A DNA stretch of 58,680 bases from Solirubrobacteraceae bacterium (GTDB lineage: Bacteria > Actinomycetota > Thermoleophilia > Solirubrobacterales > Solirubrobacteraceae), in NCBI GenBank assembly GCA_017882455.1, contig JADGPL010000021.1:1-58680 (forward strand), given 5' to 3'. Shown here piece by piece: positions 32,527 through 42,279 of the stretch. The notes under the pieces are model-generated. The model was given only the letters and a program-made list of their open reading frames with translations. It made no database searches and was not told where the DNA came from. The position numbers were made by a program, and so were the translations under genes. Numbering within the stretch: the first letter of the stretch is position 1; every line of letters begins with the position of its first letter.

Positions 32527-33504
32527 ATGAGCATCGGCGGAGCCGAGGTGCTGCCGTCGGGGGGCGGGGGGCTCGAATTCCTGGACATGGGCGGCGACAT
32601 AGCCGCGCAGTCGCCGCTGCAGCTGTTCTGGCGGAGATTTCGCCAGGACCGGGTGGCACTCGCCTCGGGGGGCTTCATCATCTTCCTGATCGTCCTCGCG
32701 ATCGCGGCGCCCCTGGTCGTCAAAGGGCTCGGCCTGCCGAGCCCTTATACGGAGAACCCGAACCTCACCGACTCGTTCGGGAGCCCGCTGGGCCCGACCG
32801 CCGCGCACCCGTTCGGCGTGGACCAGCTCGGCGAGGACGTGATGTCCCGTGTCATCTACGGCACCCGGGTCTCGCTCGAGGTGGGCATCCTCGGCACGGG
32901 GATCGCCGCGGTCATCGGCGTGGTCCTCGGCCTGATCGCGGGCTTCTACCGCGGGTGGGTCGACACGCTGCTCTCCCGCTTCACTGACGTGGTCCTCTCG
33001 ATCCCGATCCTGGTCCTCGGCCTCGGCATCGGCGCTGCGTGCGCGGTCAGGGGCTGTTTGAAAGGCTCCATCCAACCCGGGCTCGGCGAGATCCTCTTCA
33101 TCATCGCGCTGGCGAACTGGACCTACATGTATCGGATCGTCCGAGGGCTCGTGCTGTCCCTGCGCGAGCGCGAGTTCGTCGATGCCTCACGCGCCCTCGG
33201 CGCATCGGACGCGCGCATCATGTTCCGCGAGATCCTGCCGAACCTGGTGGCGCCGATCATCGTGTACTCCTCGCTGCTGATCCCGTCGAACATCCTGCTC
33301 GAGGCGGCGCTGTCGTTCCTCGGCGTGGGGGTGCGCCCGCCGACGGCCAGCTGGGGCCAGATGATCGCCTCGGCCACCCCCATCTTCAACACCGCCTGGT
33401 GGTACATGGCTTTCCCGGGCATCGCGCTGCTGTTGACCGTGCTGGCGTTCAACCTGCTCGGCGACGGCTTGCAGGATGCCCTGAATCCAAGGACCACCCG
33501 GTGA
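32527..33504 (+). CDS. Peptide/nickel-type ABC transporter permease (OppC/DppC-like)
   Basis: 325 aa. N-terminal cytoplasmic lead, first TM at about 47-67, a periplasmic segment with HPFGVDQLGEDVMSRVIYGT (typical DppC/OppC), then five further TM helices. The coupling loop is EREFVDASRALGASDARIMF followed by REILPNLVAPIIV, the EAA motif. First gene of an operon oppC-oppA-oppB-oppD-oppF-M20. The order, with the permeases separated by the binding protein, is unusual but complete. Confidence 0.9.
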   Translation: MSIGGAEVLPSGGGGLEFLDMGGDIAAQSPLQLFWRRFRQDRVALASGGFIIFLIVLAIAAPLVVKGLGLPSPYTENPNLTDSFGSPLGPTAAHPFGVDQLGEDVMSRVIYGTRVSLEVGILGTGIAAVIGVVLGLIAGFYRGWVDTLLSRFTDVVLSIPILVLGLGIGAACAVRGCLKGSIQPGLGEILFIIALANWTYMYRIVRGLVLSLREREFVDASRALGASDARIMFREILPNLVAPIIVYSSLLIPSNILLEAALSFLGVGVRPPTASWGQMIASATPIFNTAWWYMAFPGIALLLTVLAFNLLGDGLQDALNPRTTR

Positions 33505-33538
33505 GCCGGCCGGTCCAAGAACAGCAAGAGGAGGCCCC

Positions 33539-35323
33539 ATGACGAGGTCGATGAGGACGGTTGCCCTGGTGGCGCTCGCGGGTGTGTTCGCGCTCGCGCT
33601 GGCCGCCTGCGGCTCGAGCAGCTCGAGCTCGAGCAGCTCTGGAAGCGCTCCAAGCGGGGTGCTGACGCCCGCGACCGAGGCGCAGAGCGGCGGCAAGAGG
33701 GGCGGCACGCTCAATGTGCTCAACCACGAGGACTTCGAACACATCGACCCGGGGCAGTCCTACTTCTCGATCGACTACGAGGCCGACACTGTGACCTCTC
33801 GTCCGCTGTACTCCTACAAGCCCGACAACTTCAAAGAACCGGTGCCAGACATGGCCTCGGGGGTGCCGCAGATCTCGGCTGACAAGAAGACGATCACGAT
33901 CCCGATCCGCCATGGCGTGCATTTCAGCCCGCCGGTGAACCGCGAAGTGACATCGGCCGATATCGCCTATGCGCTCGATCGCGGCGCCAACCCGAACGTC
34001 GGGAACCCCTACTTCGGCGCGTACTTCAACTCGATCGTGGGCGCAAAGACAGCCACCGGCGGTCCAATCGCCGGCATCACCACGCCGAACAAGTACACGA
34101 TCGTCTTCCATCTCACAGAACCGAAGGCCGCCACCGTCATCGGCGCGCTGGTGCTGCCGCTGAGCGCTCCCGTTCCCGAGGAATACGCCAAGAAGCTCGA
34201 TGCCAAGAAGCCGAGCGAATACGGCAACTACCAGGTGGCGACGGGTCCCTACATGTGGAAGGCCGACAGCTCCGGGAAGATCCTCGGCGTCGGCTACCAG
34301 CCCGGCAAGTCGGCGACGCTCGTGCGCAACCCCAACTGGAACGCGAGCACGGACTACCGTCCCGCCTACCTCGACCAGATCAACATCAGCATCGGCGGTG
34401 ACACCAACGTGATCGGCCGCCAGGTGCTGGAAGGCTCCAACATGGTGCAGAACGACACGCCCGCCCAGGCGATCGTCAAGCTCGCCTACGAAAAGTTCCG
34501 CTCGCAGCTGGAGATCTCATCGGGCGCCGGCGACCACTACGTGGCGCTCAACAACAAAAACGGTCCGTTCAAGAACGTGGACCTGCGCAAGGCCTACTGG
34601 GCCGTCCTCGACCGCAAGGCCATGGACAAGGCGCGCGGCGGGGAACTGGTCAGCGACGTGATGACCCACTTCATCTATCCGGAAATCCCCGGCTTCGAAC
34701 AGGCGGGCGGCCCGGCCGGCCCCAAGCTCGACTTCAACGAACACCCCGAAGGTGACATGGCGGTGGCCGAAAAGTACATGAAGCTCGCCGGCTACCCGAG
34801 CGGGAAATACACCGGGTCGGCAACCGTCCAGGTGGTGGGCTCGACGGGCAGCCCGGCCTCCGAAGACGCCCAGATCGCCAACCAGGCACTGACGAGCCTC
34901 GGCTTCAAGACGAAGCTCAACCTGGTCGACCAGTCGGTGATGTACTCGAAGTACTGCGGGGTGGTCTCCGAAAAGATCGACGTCTGTCCGAACGTGGGCT
35001 GGCTCGCCGACTTCGGTGACCCTGAAGCAGTGCTGAGCGTTCCCTTCAACGGGGAATACATCGTCAACAACGGGACCAACTCCAACTGGGGCCTGGTCGA
35101 CGTGAAGAAGATCAACAAGGCGATGAAAGCCGCCGAACTGGTCGTCGGCAAACAGGCCCGCGCGGAAGCGTGGGCGAAGATCGACACGGAACTGGTCGAA
35201 GAAGCAGTGGCCGCGCCGTATGACTGGTCCAAGCAGCCCAACATCGAGTCGAAGAACGTCGCAGGTGTCGGCGACGTCGCGAACGAGGGTTCCTGGGACT
35301 ACAGCTTCACCTCGCTGAAGTAG
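33539..35323 (+). CDS. Peptide-binding lipoprotein, SBP family 5
   Basis: 594 aa, ABC importer receptor. The lipobox is LALAACGSSS (C24), then a Ser-rich spacer, then the SBP_bac_5 domain: RGGTLNVLNHEDFEHIDPGQ, SADIAYALDRGANP, VATGPYMWK, VRNPNW and, near the C-terminus, VNNGTNSNWGLVDVKKINKA. It binds oligopeptides or another small ligand outside the cell and delivers it to the OppB/OppC channel. Glu codons are mainly GAA in much of the gene, differing from the flanking permeases. A duplicated hairpin follows the stop. Confidence 0.9.
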   Translation: MTRSMRTVALVALAGVFALALAACGSSSSSSSSSGSAPSGVLTPATEAQSGGKRGGTLNVLNHEDFEHIDPGQSYFSIDYEADTVTSRPLYSYKPDNFKEPVPDMASGVPQISADKKTITIPIRHGVHFSPPVNREVTSADIAYALDRGANPNVGNPYFGAYFNSIVGAKTATGGPIAGITTPNKYTIVFHLTEPKAATVIGALVLPLSAPVPEEYAKKLDAKKPSEYGNYQVATGPYMWKADSSGKILGVGYQPGKSATLVRNPNWNASTDYRPAYLDQINISIGGDTNVIGRQVLEGSNMVQNDTPAQAIVKLAYEKFRSQLEISSGAGDHYVALNNKNGPFKNVDLRKAYWAVLDRKAMDKARGGELVSDVMTHFIYPEIPGFEQAGGPAGPKLDFNEHPEGDMAVAEKYMKLAGYPSGKYTGSATVQVVGSTGSPASEDAQIANQALTSLGFKTKLNLVDQSVMYSKYCGVVSEKIDVCPNVGWLADFGDPEAVLSVPFNGEYIVNNGTNSNWGLVDVKKINKAMKAAELVVGKQARAEAWAKIDTELVEEAVAAPYDWSKQPNIESKNVAGVGDVANEGSWDYSFTSLK

Positions 35324-35343
35324 GCGAGGCGAGCAGGAGCAGC

Positions 35344-35402
35344 GGGGTGGGTCCGCTCGCAGGGCGAGCAGGCCCACCCCACAGGGCGAGCAGGCCCACC
35401 CC
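35344..35402. terminator. Hairpin with duplicated 3' arm after the binding-protein gene
   Basis: The 5' arm GGGGTGGG (35344-35351) plus GCTCGC (35355-35360) pairs with GCGAGC plus CCCACCCC of 35364-35380. The 21-nt unit containing the 3' arm (35360-35380) is repeated exactly at 35382-35402. The hairpin may attenuate transcription so the binding protein is made in excess over the permease genes downstream. Confidence 0.6.
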
Positions 35403-35482
35403 GTATCCGCATTTGCCATCAGGCCCCGCTCAGATGACGCATCCCACCGAAAAAACATGACGCAGCCGACCGCCACCTAGAC

Positions 35483-36445
35483 ATGGCCCGCTACATCATT
35501 CGCAGGCTCCTCTGGGGCGTGGGACTGCTGATCATCGTCTCGGCCGCCACGTTCGTGATGTTCCGTGTCTTCCCCACGGCAGATCCCGCGAAGCTGCGCG
35601 CCGGGCGCCTGCAGGACCACAGGGTGATCGCGGCGATCCGTCACGACCTGGGGTTGGACAAGCCGATCCTCACCCAGTTCTGGATCTACATGAAGGGAAT
35701 CTTTCTCCACTTCGACCTCGGCTACAGCTACTACAGCACCGCGCCCGTCAAGACGCTGATCCTCAATCGCCTCTCGGCGACCGTGTCGCTCGTCCTCGGC
35801 GGCGCGGTCGTTTGGCTCGGCTCGGGTCTGGCGGTGGGGATCATCTCCGCGCGCAAACCGCGCTCGCGCCTGGATCGCTTCTCGATGGGCGGGGCGCTGG
35901 TGCTCGTCTCGGCACCGGAATACTGGCTGGGCCTGCTCGCCCTGTTCGCGTTCGCCTCGGACATCGGCAAGGTGAAGATCTTTCCCGGCTCGGGCAGCTA
36001 TGTGGGGTTGACGAGCGACCCCGTGAAATGGTTCACCTCGCTGATCCTGCCGTGGCTCGTCGTCGCCGCCAGCAATGCCGCTGTCTACGCGCGCCTCATG
36101 CGCAGCAGCCTGATCGAGACGATGAGCGAGGACTACATCCGTACGGCGCGTGCCAAGGGACTGTCCGAGCGGCGTGTGGTGCTGCGCCACGGGGCGCGCG
36201 GGGCGATCAACCCGATTCTCACGATCCTCGGGCTCGACATCGGCGTCCTGCTCGGGAGCGCGATCCTGGTCGAAACCGTGTTCGACATCCCGGGGATCGG
36301 GCGGCTCAACTACGACGCGATCACACACTCGGACTTCCCGATCGTGCAGGGAACCGTCCTGATCGCGGCGCTGTTCATCGTCGTGGCCAACATCGTCGTG
36401 GACATCGCCTACGCCTATCTCGACCCCCGGGTCCGCTACTCATGA
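35483..36445 (+). CDS. Peptide/nickel-type ABC transporter permease (OppB/DppB-like)
   Basis: 320 aa. The start is MARYIIRRLLWGVGLLIIVS, the typical DppB N-terminus with its first TM. Six TM helices; the EAA loop is MSEDYIRTARAKGLSERRVV followed by LRHGARGAINPILTI. The C-terminal end has FDIPGIGRLNYDAITHSDFP and DPRVRYS, hallmarks of the family. It forms the channel with OppC. About 160 bp separate it from the binding-protein gene, enough for the hairpin described above. Confidence 0.9.
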   Translation: MARYIIRRLLWGVGLLIIVSAATFVMFRVFPTADPAKLRAGRLQDHRVIAAIRHDLGLDKPILTQFWIYMKGIFLHFDLGYSYYSTAPVKTLILNRLSATVSLVLGGAVVWLGSGLAVGIISARKPRSRLDRFSMGGALVLVSAPEYWLGLLALFAFASDIGKVKIFPGSGSYVGLTSDPVKWFTSLILPWLVVAASNAAVYARLMRSSLIETMSEDYIRTARAKGLSERRVVLRHGARGAINPILTILGLDIGVLLGSAILVETVFDIPGIGRLNYDAITHSDFPIVQGTVLIAALFIVVANIVVDIAYAYLDPRVRYS

Positions 36446-36563
36446 GCCCGCTTCGCCTCGACGCCCCTGGCTGTGTCCTCGGTCGCTCGCGTGCAACGCA
36501 CGCCACGCTCCCTGCGTCCTTGCCAGGGACGACGATGCGGGCGCCGGAACGGGCCGGTGACCT

Positions 36564-37634
36564 GTGAGCACGGCCGAGCCGCTGCTGCGCGTGGAGGACC
36601 TGCACGTCGAGTTCCACACCGAAGATGGGGTGGTGCACGCGGTCGACGGGATCGACTATGAGGTGCACAGAGGTGCCACGCTCGGGATCGTGGGCGAGTC
36701 GGGCTCGGGCAAGTCGGTGGCCGCGCTCACCACGCTCGGGCTCACGCGCAACCAGGGCGCGAGCATCTCCGGGCGGATCTTCTTCGAAGGCCGCGACCTG
36801 GCGGCGCTCTCCGACGACGAGCTGCGTTCGATCAGGGGCAAAGACATCGCGATGGTCTTCCAGGACCCGCTGTCCTCGCTGCACCCGTTCTTCAAGGTGG
36901 GAGCACAGCTGATCGAGGCTGTGAGAACGCATCAGGACGTCTCCAAGGCCAAGGCGCGCGAGCGGGCGATCGAACTGCTGAGCCTCGTGGGCATCCCCGA
37001 TCCGTCCAGACGGGTGGACGAGTTCCCGCACGAGTACTCCGGCGGGATGCGCCAGCGCGCGATGATCGCGATGGCGCTGGCCAACGAGCCCAAGCTGCTG
37101 ATCGCGGACGAGCCCACGACGGCGCTCGACGTGACCGTGCAGGCGCAGATCCTGGCGCTGCTGGAACGCCTGCAGCAGGAGCTCGGGATGGCGATCGTGA
37201 TCATCACCCACGACCTCGGCGTCGTGGCCGAGCTGGCAGATGACATCGCGGTCATGTACGCGGGACGGATCGTGGAGAGGACCTCGGCCGAGCTGCTGTT
37301 CTCCAAGCCCGAGCATCCCTACACGTGGGGCCTGTTGAAGTCGCTGCCGAGGCTCGAGGGCTCGCGCGATGAGGCCCTGGTGCCGATCTCGGGCTCCCCC
37401 CCGAGCCTCATCAACCGCCCGTCCGGCTGTCACTTCCACCCCCGCTGTCCCTACTCCCAGCCCGATCACGCGCGGATCGACCCCAAGCTCGAGCCCGTCG
37501 CGGACGGGCCTCCTCACCAGGTGGCCTGCCTGCTCGAGAGCGCGGTGCGCAGGCGGCTGTGGGCGCAGCTGCAGGCCGGGCGCACGCCCGAGGAGGCGCT
37601 CGCGAGCGTCACGGCGGACGGTGCGAAGCCGTGA
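36564..37634 (+). CDS. Peptide ABC transporter ATP-binding protein (OppD/DppD-like)
   Basis: 356 aa from GTG 36564. Walker [21 protein letters not shown] (about 40-59), Q-loop [15 protein letters not shown], signature [15 protein letters not shown], Walker [16 protein letters not shown]-loop [10 protein letters not shown]. The C-terminal oligopeptide-transport extension has the Fe-S/zinc-like cysteines [19 protein letters not shown]. It energises uptake. Its TGA overlaps the GTG of oppF. Confidence 0.92.
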   Translation: MSTAEPLLRVEDLHVEFHTEDGVVHAVDGIDYEVHRGATLGIVGESGSGKSVAALTTLGLTRNQGASISGRIFFEGRDLAALSDDELRSIRGKDIAMVFQDPLSSLHPFFKVGAQLIEAVRTHQDVSKAKARERAIELLSLVGIPDPSRRVDEFPHEYSGGMRQRAMIAMALANEPKLLIADEPTTALDVTVQAQILALLERLQQELGMAIVIITHDLGVVAELADDIAVMYAGRIVERTSAELLFSKPEHPYTWGLLKSLPRLEGSRDEALVPISGSPPSLINRPSGCHFHPRCPYSQPDHARIDPKLEPVADGPPHQVACLLESAVRRRLWAQLQAGRTPEEALASVTADGAKP

Positions 37635-38647
37635 GCCCGCTCGTCGAAGTCCGCGACCTCGTCAAGCACTTCCCGATCACCAAGGGGATCGTCTTCCAGA
37701 GACGTGTCGGCGCCGTGCAGGCCGTGGACGGCGTGAGCTTCGACATCGAGCCGGGCGAGACGCTCGGCATAGTCGGCGAGACGGGCTGCGGCAAGAGCAC
37801 GACCGCGCGGCTGATCATGCGCCTGCTCGAGCCCACCTCCGGGCGGGTCAGCTTCGAAGGCGAGGACATCACGCACCTGAAGGGCTCCCGCCTGAAGGCG
37901 GTCAGGCGGGAGATGCAGATGATCTTCCAGGACCCCTACTCCTCGCTGAACCCGCGCAAGACGATCGGCTCGATCATCGGCGAGCCGTTCGCGATCCACG
38001 GCCTCGAGAAGGGCGAGGGCGAGCGCAAACGGGCCGTGCAGGAGCTGATGGAGACAGTCGGGCTGAACCCCGAGCACTACAACCGCTACCCCCACGAGTT
38101 CTCCGGCGGGCAGCGCCAGCGCATCGGAGTGGCGCGCGCCCTGGCTCTGAAGCCCAAGCTGCTGATCGCCGACGAGCCCGTATCGGCGCTCGACGTCTCG
38201 ATCCAGGCGCAGGTGCTGAACCTGCTGCGCGACCTGCAGCGCGAGTTCGGCCTGACGGTCGTGTTCATCGCCCACGATCTCTCGGTCGTGCGCCACATGT
38301 GCGACCGCGTGGCCGTCATGTACCTCGGCAAGATCGTGGAGATCGGGCCGGGGGATGCGCTCTACGGCTTCCCCCGCCACCCCTATACGGGCGCGCTGCT
38401 CTCGGCCGTGCCCGTGGCCGACCCCTCCCATCACGGGCAGGCGCGCCGGCTGCTCAGCGGGGACGTGCCCAGCCCGGCCAACCCTCCGAGCGCCTGTCGC
38501 TTCCACACCCGCTGCCCGAAGGCGCAGGAGCTGTGCTCCACGCGGGAGCCGCTGCTGGAGGAGATGGACTCGGGCACCCGCGCCGCCTGCCACTTCCCGC
38601 TGACGCGCGAGGAGGTCGGGGAGATCGGCGTACGATCTGCCGGATGA
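37631..38647 (+). CDS. Peptide ABC transporter ATP-binding protein (OppF/DppF-like)
   Basis: 338 aa from GTG 37631, overlapping the previous stop (GTGA). It starts [20 protein letters not shown]; Walker [22 protein letters not shown]-loop [15 protein letters not shown], signature [15 protein letters not shown], Walker [18 protein letters not shown]-loop [16 protein letters not shown]. The C-terminal cysteine motif [20 protein letters not shown] is typical of DppF. The stop overlaps the M20 peptidase ATG. With OppD it forms the heterodimeric motor. Confidence 0.92.
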   Translation: MSPLVEVRDLVKHFPITKGIVFQRRVGAVQAVDGVSFDIEPGETLGIVGETGCGKSTTARLIMRLLEPTSGRVSFEGEDITHLKGSRLKAVRREMQMIFQDPYSSLNPRKTIGSIIGEPFAIHGLEKGEGERKRAVQELMETVGLNPEHYNRYPHEFSGGQRQRIGVARALALKPKLLIADEPVSALDVSIQAQVLNLLRDLQREFGLTVVFIAHDLSVVRHMCDRVAVMYLGKIVEIGPGDALYGFPRHPYTGALLSAVPVADPSHHGQARRLLSGDVPSPANPPSACRFHTRCPKAQELCSTREPLLEEMDSGTRAACHFPLTREEVGEIGVRSAG

Positions 38648-39987
38648 GCGCCCGGACTCCAGAGATCGGCGAGCTCGGGGCGGAGGCCGAGGAGCTGCTG
38701 GCGGGCCTGATCCGCTTCAACACGGTCAACCCCCCCGGCAACGAGCGCCCGGCGCAGCAGTACCTGGCCGACCATCTGGCGCGAGCGGGGTTCGAGTGCG
38801 AGCTGCTGGGCGCCGAGGAGGGGCGCCCGAACCTCATCGCAAGGCTGCGGGCCGAGGACGGGAGAGACGGGCCGACCCTCTGCTACCTCGGTCACGTGGA
38901 CACCGTCCTGGCGGACCCGGCCGACTGGACGCACGACCCATGGTCCGGGGACGTGGTGGACGGCTTTTTGTGGGGCCGCGGGTCGCTCGACATGAAGTCC
39001 CAGGTGGCGGCCGAGATCGCGGCCGCTGCGTCGCTGGCGCGCTCGGGCTGGCGCCCGGCGCGGGGCGAGCTGCTGATCGTGGCTGTCGTGGACGAGGAGA
39101 CCGGGGGCTCGCTGGGCGCGCAGTGGATCACCGAGACCCACCCCGAGAAGGTTCGCTGCGACCTGCTCGTCAACGAGGGCGGGGGCGCGGTGTTCGAGTA
39201 CGGCGGGCGGCGCTGCTACGGCGTGTGCTGCGCCGAGAAGGGCGTCTTCCGCTTCACGGTCACCACGGACGGCGTGGCCGGGCACGCCTCGATGCCGAGC
39301 ATGGGCGAGAACGCGCTGTTGAAGATGGGCCCGGTGCTCGAGCGCCTGGCGGCGCGCCAGCCCTCCCACCTGCCCACCGAGGAGCCGCTCGCATTCCTGC
39401 GGGGAATCGGCGAGGACCCCGAGGATCTCGACGGCTCGCTCGAGCGCCTGCGCGACGCGGACCCGCGGCTTGCGACCATGTTCGAGCCGATGTTCGGCGT
39501 CACGTTCACGCCCACGCGGATCAGGGCGTCGGAGAAGATCAACGTGATCCCCAACCGCGCCGAGCTCAAAGTCGACTGCCGGGTGCCCCCCGGGCTGGGC
39601 GAGGAGGAGGTGCGGCGAGGCATCGCCGAGGTGCTCGGCCCGGAAAGCACGGACACCCACCCACCCTGGCGCATCGACTTCACCGAGCGCGTGGTGGGCA
39701 ACCGCTCGCCGGTGCGCTCGGAGCTGATGGACACGATCTCCGCCTGGATCGCCGAGCAGGACCCGGGGGCGGAGGTCGTGCCGGTGGTGCTCCCCGGCTT
39801 CACCGACTCCCGCCACTTCCGCCTGGCCTTTCCCGAGTGCGTGGCCTACGGCTTCTTCCCCCACCGCCACCAGACGCTGCTGCAGACCGCTCCTCTCATC
39901 CACGGCGCAGACGAGCGGATCGACGTGCGCGACCTGGCCTTCGCGACCGAGCTCTTTCGCGATCTGGCCGTGCGCGTCCTGGGCTAA
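38644..39987 (+). CDS. M20-family metallopeptidase (ArgE/DapE/carboxypeptidase type)
   Basis: 447 aa from ATG 38644, overlapping the oppF stop (ATGA). Zinc ligands and catalytic residues are visible: [12 protein letters not shown] (H and D), [20 protein letters not shown] (metal-bridging D), [14 protein letters not shown] (catalytic Glu plus metal Glu), and the last ligand in [12 protein letters not shown] dimerisation/lid domain lies in the middle, [20 protein letters not shown]. It hydrolyses amide bonds of peptides or acylated amino acids; placed last in a peptide importer operon, it likely processes the imported substrate. Confidence 0.9.
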   Translation: MSARTPEIGELGAEAEELLAGLIRFNTVNPPGNERPAQQYLADHLARAGFECELLGAEEGRPNLIARLRAEDGRDGPTLCYLGHVDTVLADPADWTHDPWSGDVVDGFLWGRGSLDMKSQVAAEIAAAASLARSGWRPARGELLIVAVVDEETGGSLGAQWITETHPEKVRCDLLVNEGGGAVFEYGGRRCYGVCCAEKGVFRFTVTTDGVAGHASMPSMGENALLKMGPVLERLAARQPSHLPTEEPLAFLRGIGEDPEDLDGSLERLRDADPRLATMFEPMFGVTFTPTRIRASEKINVIPNRAELKVDCRVPPGLGEEEVRRGIAEVLGPESTDTHPPWRIDFTERVVGNRSPVRSELMDTISAWIAEQDPGAEVVPVVLPGFTDSRHFRLAFPECVAYGFFPHRHQTLLQTAPLIHGADERIDVRDLAFATELFRDLAVRVLG

Positions 39988-39999
39988 AAATGTCAGCCC

Positions 40000-40028
40000 T
40001 CGACATATCGGGGTAGAACCCGCATAAT
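40000..40028 (+). promoter_or_regulatory. Candidate sigma-70 promoter for the ftsH-like gene
   Basis: TCGACA (40000-40005), 17-bp spacer, CATAAT (40023-40028). One base each from TTGACA and TATAAT, with ideal spacing. The transcription start would be about 35 bp before the TTG start at 40071; a GGGAGGATGG ribosome site follows. Confidence 0.6.
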
Positions 40029-40070
40029 CGCTTTGACGATGCCAAGGATGGTGCAAGGGAGGATGGACAG

Positions 40071-41849
40071 TTGAGCACGACGGCCACGCCACGGCCGAGC
40101 TCGCCGGGCGGGGCGAGCGGCTCTGCGGGCGCGCCCACCGCGGCACCGCATCACGCCGCCGTCCACACGGCCGCGGCACACACGGCCGCAGTACACACGG
40201 CCGCGCATGCGGCGGTCAAACACGCGGTGCTGACGCACGCGGCTGTGCACTCGGCGGTCCCGGTGGCCGCCGCTCCGCAGGTCTCCTTCGCCCAGGAAGT
40301 CCAGAACTTCGCCTACAACTGGGAGCCGGTCATCGCGGTCCTGTTCTTCGTGGTGATCATCTTCGTGATGTGGCGGATGCTGAAGGTGATGCCGCGGATC
40401 AAGCCGCAGCGGATCAAGCCGGCATCGGACCAGGCGGTCACGTTCGCGGACATCGCGGGGGTGGACGAGGCCAAGGCCGAGCTGCAGGAGATCGTGGAGT
40501 TCCTGCGCGACCCCAGGGAGTTCCAGAAGCTTGGCGCGAAAGTGCCCAAGGGGATCCTCCTGCACGGCCCGCCGGGCACGGGCAAGACGCTGCTGGCCAA
40601 GGCGGTGGCCAAGGAGTCGGGCGCCCAGTTCTTCGCCCAGTCGGCGGCCTCCTTCGTGGAGATGTTCGCGGGCCTCGGCGCGGCGCGCATCCGCCGCCTG
40701 TTCGCGGTGGCGCGCAAGCACGAACCGGCGATCATCTTCATCGACGAGCTCGACGCGGTGGGGGGGCGCCGCGGCATGGACATCTCGGGCGAGAAGGACC
40801 AGACGCTCAACCAGCTGCTGGTGGAGATGGACGGCTTTGACTCGAGCGGGAGGGTGGTCGTGATCGCGGCCTCGAACCTGCTGGAGAAGCTCGACCCGGC
40901 GCTGCTGCGCCCCGGGCGCTTCGACCGCCAGGTCTTCGTGGTGCCCCCGGACGTGAAAGGCCGTCTCGGGGTGCTGCAGGTGCACACGCGGGACAAGCCC
41001 CTCGAGGACGTCGATCTGGGCCTGGTGGCCCAGCAGACCAGTGGCCTGACGGGGGCCGACCTCGCCAACATCTGCAACGAGGCGGCGATCTTCGCGACCA
41101 GGCGCGGCGCGAAGGCGATCTCGATCAAGGACTTCGACTCGGCGATCGAGCGGGTGATCGCGGGCGTGCAGTCCAAGCGCGTGCTCAACAGCCATGAGAA
41201 GCGCGTGGTCGCCTACCACGAGGCAGGGCACGCGCTCTGCGGCGAGCTGCTGCCGTCGGTGGACCGTGTGCACAGGATCTCGATCGTGCCGCGCGGGCGG
41301 GCGCTCGGCTACACGCTGAACCTGCCGGCGGAGGACCGCTACCTGAAGACCCGCGAGGAGCTCTTGGACTACATGACCGTGCTGCTCGGCGGACGCGTGG
41401 CCGAGCAGGTCGTCTTCGGCGCGATCACGACGGGTGCCTCCGATGATCTCAAGCGCGTGGCCGACATCGCCCATTCGATGGTCCACGACTTCGCGATGGT
41501 CACCTCCGGGGTGGGGCGCTCGCCTGACGGCGACGTGCGGCTGTCGGAGATCACCCTGCGCATCCGGGACGAGGAGCGCCAGGACCTGATCGACGAGTCG
41601 CGCCGTGCCGCCCAGAAGCTGATCGTGGCGCACCGCGACCAGCTGGAGGCGCTCGCCCGGGAGCTGCTGGAGAACGAGGTGCTGGACCGCGACGCGATCG
41701 ACAAGATCATGGAGGGCGTGCCGCGCATGGAGCGCGCCCCCGGGGTGGGCCTGCGCGTGGTGGCGGCGAGCCCCCGGGAGCCCCTGCCGGGCCCGGCGCC
41801 GATCCCCCTGCCGGACGCTCCCCCCGAGGGCGGGGCGCGACGGCTATAG
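40071..41849 (+). CDS. ftsH: FtsH-like AAA+ zinc metalloprotease with His/Ala-rich N-terminus
   Basis: 592 aa from TTG 40071. Residues 27-60 are an Ala-rich stretch with nine His (AVHTAAAHTAAVHTAAHAAV type) instead of the usual first TM and periplasmic domain. One TM follows (about 86-103, EPVIAVLFFVVIIFVMWRM). The AAA domain is normal: Walker A LLHGPPGTGKTLLAKAV (164-180), Walker B IIFIDELDAVGGRRG, arginine finger region LRPGRFDRQVFV. The protease has zinc motif YHEAGHALCGE (382-392) and TGASDDLKR. The pore segment is MFAGLGAAR rather than MFVGVGASR. It degrades membrane or short-lived soluble proteins; this is likely a paralogue rather than the housekeeping copy. Confidence 0.85.
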   Translation: MSTTATPRPSSPGGASGSAGAPTAAPHHAAVHTAAAHTAAVHTAAHAAVKHAVLTHAAVHSAVPVAAAPQVSFAQEVQNFAYNWEPVIAVLFFVVIIFVMWRMLKVMPRIKPQRIKPASDQAVTFADIAGVDEAKAELQEIVEFLRDPREFQKLGAKVPKGILLHGPPGTGKTLLAKAVAKESGAQFFAQSAASFVEMFAGLGAARIRRLFAVARKHEPAIIFIDELDAVGGRRGMDISGEKDQTLNQLLVEMDGFDSSGRVVVIAASNLLEKLDPALLRPGRFDRQVFVVPPDVKGRLGVLQVHTRDKPLEDVDLGLVAQQTSGLTGADLANICNEAAIFATRRGAKAISIKDFDSAIERVIAGVQSKRVLNSHEKRVVAYHEAGHALCGELLPSVDRVHRISIVPRGRALGYTLNLPAEDRYLKTREELLDYMTVLLGGRVAEQVVFGAITTGASDDLKRVADIAHSMVHDFAMVTSGVGRSPDGDVRLSEITLRIRDEERQDLIDESRRAAQKLIVAHRDQLEALARELLENEVLDRDAIDKIMEGVPRMERAPGVGLRVVAASPREPLPGPAPIPLPDAPPEGGARRL

Positions 41850-41859
41850 ACTTCGGCTG

Positions 41860-42279
41860 GTGTTCAGCCGAATCGATCACATCGGAGTGGCCGTCGAGGA
41901 GATCGAGCCCGCGCTCGAGCTCTACCGGGACAGCTTCCAGCTGACCGTCGCCCACCGTGAGGTCGTGCGGGAGCAGGGCGTTGAGGCGGTGCTGCTGGAC
42001 GTGGGTGAGAGCCACGTCGAGCTGCTGGCTCCGCTCGGTCCGGACACCCCCGTTGGCAGGTTCCTGGCCAAGCAGGGCCCGGGCCTGCACCACGTGGCCT
42101 ACCAGGTGAGCGACATCGAGGCCACGCTGCAAACGCTCAAGGATGCGGGCCTCGCGCTGATCGACCAGCAGCCGCGCACCGGCATCCGCGGCTCGCGGGT
42201 CGCCTTCATGCACCCCCGCGCCACCGTGGGCGTGCTCACCGAGATCGTGGAGCCGGCGGCAGGGACGGGTGGCCACTGA
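41860..42279 (+). CDS. mce: Methylmalonyl-CoA epimerase
   Basis: 139 aa from GTG 41860 (MFSRIDHIGVAVEEIEPALE). VOC/glyoxalase fold with two beta-alpha-beta units. Metal ligands: H8 in DHIGVAV, ESHVELLAPL, GLHHVAYQVSDI and VLTEIVEP (Glu). It interconverts R and S methylmalonyl-CoA in propionyl-CoA metabolism. It is encoded 10 bp after the ftsH-like gene and overlaps the next small gene by TGATG. Confidence 0.88.
   Translation: MFSRIDHIGVAVEEIEPALELYRDSFQLTVAHREVVREQGVEAVLLDVGESHVELLAPLGPDTPVGRFLAKQGPGLHHVAYQVSDIEATLQTLKDAGLALIDQQPRTGIRGSRVAFMHPRATVGVLTEIVEPAAGTGGH

Noticed and set aside
35360-35402. CRISPR-like repeat
   Set aside because: Only two copies of 21 nt with a 1-nt gap; it is a duplicated hairpin arm. 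No CRISPR array or cas gene was seen anywhere in the window.
37514-38593. Antisense open frame opposite oppF
   Set aside because: Typical GC-rich shadow (His/Arg/Leu repeats) of a strong ABC ATPase gene.
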